Below are positions 14,113-14,368 of a DNA stretch of 14,368 nucleotides, in pieces. Positions within the stretch are counted from its first letter, which is position 1. Every line of letters starts with the position of its first letter. Both the position numbers and the translations under genes were made by a program. Under the pieces are notes generated by a model. It was not told the DNA's origin. It saw only the letters and a program-made list of their open reading frames with translations, and searched no databases. Origin of the DNA: an uncultured Clostridium sp. (lineage in GTDB: Bacteria; Bacillota; Clostridia; TANB77; CAG-508); the NCBI GenBank assembly GCA_946497585.1, contig CAMMLF010000028.1, positions 1 to 14,368 on the forward strand. The letters are read 5' to 3'.

Positions 14113-14148
14113 GCCACTTTAGCTCAGCTGGTAGAGCAACTGACTTGT
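14113..14148 (+). tRNA. tRNA-Thr (UGU), 5' exon only; interrupted in the anticodon loop
   Basis: The sequence gives acceptor GCCACTT, the TA connector, D-arm GCTC-AGCTGGTA-GAGC, A26, anticodon stem 5' strand ACTGA, then C32 T33 and TGT at 14146-14148. It reads as a standard tRNA-Thr up to the anticodon, but the expected AATCAGT continuation is absent; intron sequence follows. The 3' half (TCAGT, T-arm, acceptor) does not occur before the window ends. Reading the anticodon as UGU assumes the splice is after U36. If the splice is after U33, the true anticodon would come from the 3' exon. Confidence 0.85.
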
Positions 14149-14368
14149 GGGATAGGTAATTATTTAATTACTTTGAACTATCTTGCACCTTTGTGAGGAA
14201 ACTTGCAAAGTGGACATCGCTAATTCGGGGAAGACTAAGTAGAAATATATGTTAATCCCGAGCTAGAAAGCAATTTCAAGTGTAGAGACTTTATACGATG
14301 TGCCTAAGGTTTATCTATGGCAAAGAGAAAGTCCAGACCACAAACATTATATGGCAATGAAAATTGTA
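14149..14368 (+). ncRNA. Group I intron in the tRNA-Thr anticodon loop (3' end beyond window)
   Basis: The conserved core elements can be read in order. P3: ACATCG (14214-14219) with CGATGT (14296-14301). P4: TCGGG (14225-14229) with CCCGA (14257-14261), in P- and Q-like contexts. P6a: GAAA-GCAA-TTTC (14266-14277). The R-like GTAGAGACT (14282-14290) pairs by GACT with AGTC (14330-14333) of the S-like AAAGAGAAAGTCC (14322-14334), making P7. P8: GCC (14302-14304) with GGC (14319-14321). P9 has a GNRA tetraloop: CAAT-GAAA-ATTG (14355-14366). A P2-like stem, GTAATTA with TAATTAC, lies near 14156-14171. The likely P1 is exon ACTTGT with ATAGGT (14151-14156). No ORF is visible in the 220 nt seen. 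The element is presumably self-splicing. Confidence 0.88.

Noticed and set aside
1..14368. CRISPR array, rRNA genes, insertion-sequence transposase, or DGR reverse transcriptase/template repeat
   Set aside because: Read on both strands; no regularly spaced repeats, rRNA signatures, transposase motifs, RT motif (such as a YxDD strand in a suitable frame) or second AAC-rich copy of the variable region was found.
14149..14368. Group II intron or a simple insertion in the tRNA
   Set aside because: No group II 5' GUGYG start with domain V AGC..GUU pairing is visible; the P3/P7/P8 pairing pattern is that of group I.

Overview
The window is AT-rich (outside a few short stretches) with purine-rich Shine-Dalgarno sites, strong TTGNNN-17-TATAAT promoters, CCA-encoded tRNAs and a DnaD / DnaC-type loader pair. 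Together these point to a low-GC Gram-positive bacterium of the Clostridia (Bacillota), probably an uncultured gut or anaerobic lineage. That placement is inference from gene content. The window is chromosomal: it carries gyrA, replication-restart genes, dCMP deaminase and a tRNA cluster.

Left part (1-3200, + strand), accessory in character: the 3' end of a ParA/MinD-like ATPase gene overlaps an unrecognised 240-aa gene. A compact RelE/ParE-type toxin-antitoxin pair follows, with its terminator built into the toxin stop codon. Next is a leader with a (TA)n microsatellite inside a tiny ORF and a strong terminator. It precedes a membrane-anchored 345-aa protein whose last 43 codons switch abruptly to AAC-rich, about 52% GC DNA and are followed by two tandem 4-nt-loop hairpins. 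This is the architecture of a diversity-generating retroelement (DGR) variable region and target site. No reverse transcriptase or template repeat lies in the window, so it would be a remote or orphan target.

Middle (3200-11500): gyrA (+) converges on a dnaD / dnaC-like pair (-). The 136 bp between the two stop codons is filled exactly by a nested palindrome with perfect 36-bp arms around a bidirectional terminator. The dnaC-like gene is broken by a one-base frameshift. Upstream of dnaD, also on the - strand, is a five-gene operon resembling the membrane part of a type IV secretion system: a 50-aa membrane peptide missed by a length cut-off, a VirD4-type coupling ATPase, a VirB2-like pilin, a VirB6-like polytopic protein and a PrgI-like protein. 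VirB4, relaxase and integrase are absent.

Right part (11500-14368): a + strand run of a DUF1858 CxxC protein, a small HD-family (alarmone hydrolase-like) protein and a P-loop nucleoside/nucleotide kinase-like gene interrupted by one in-frame TAA. This is followed by a terminator, a - strand dCMP deaminase, and a + strand tRNA operon with a consensus promoter: tRNA-Lys(UUU), tRNA-Glu(UUC) and the 5' half of a tRNA-Thr(UGU). The tRNA-Thr anticodon loop is interrupted by a group I intron whose P3-P4-P6-P7-P8-P9 core elements can be read directly; the 3' exon lies beyond the window.

The two strongest findings are the DGR-like variable gene and the tRNA-Thr group I intron. The unusual T4SS-like operon and the exactly fitted palindrome come next.
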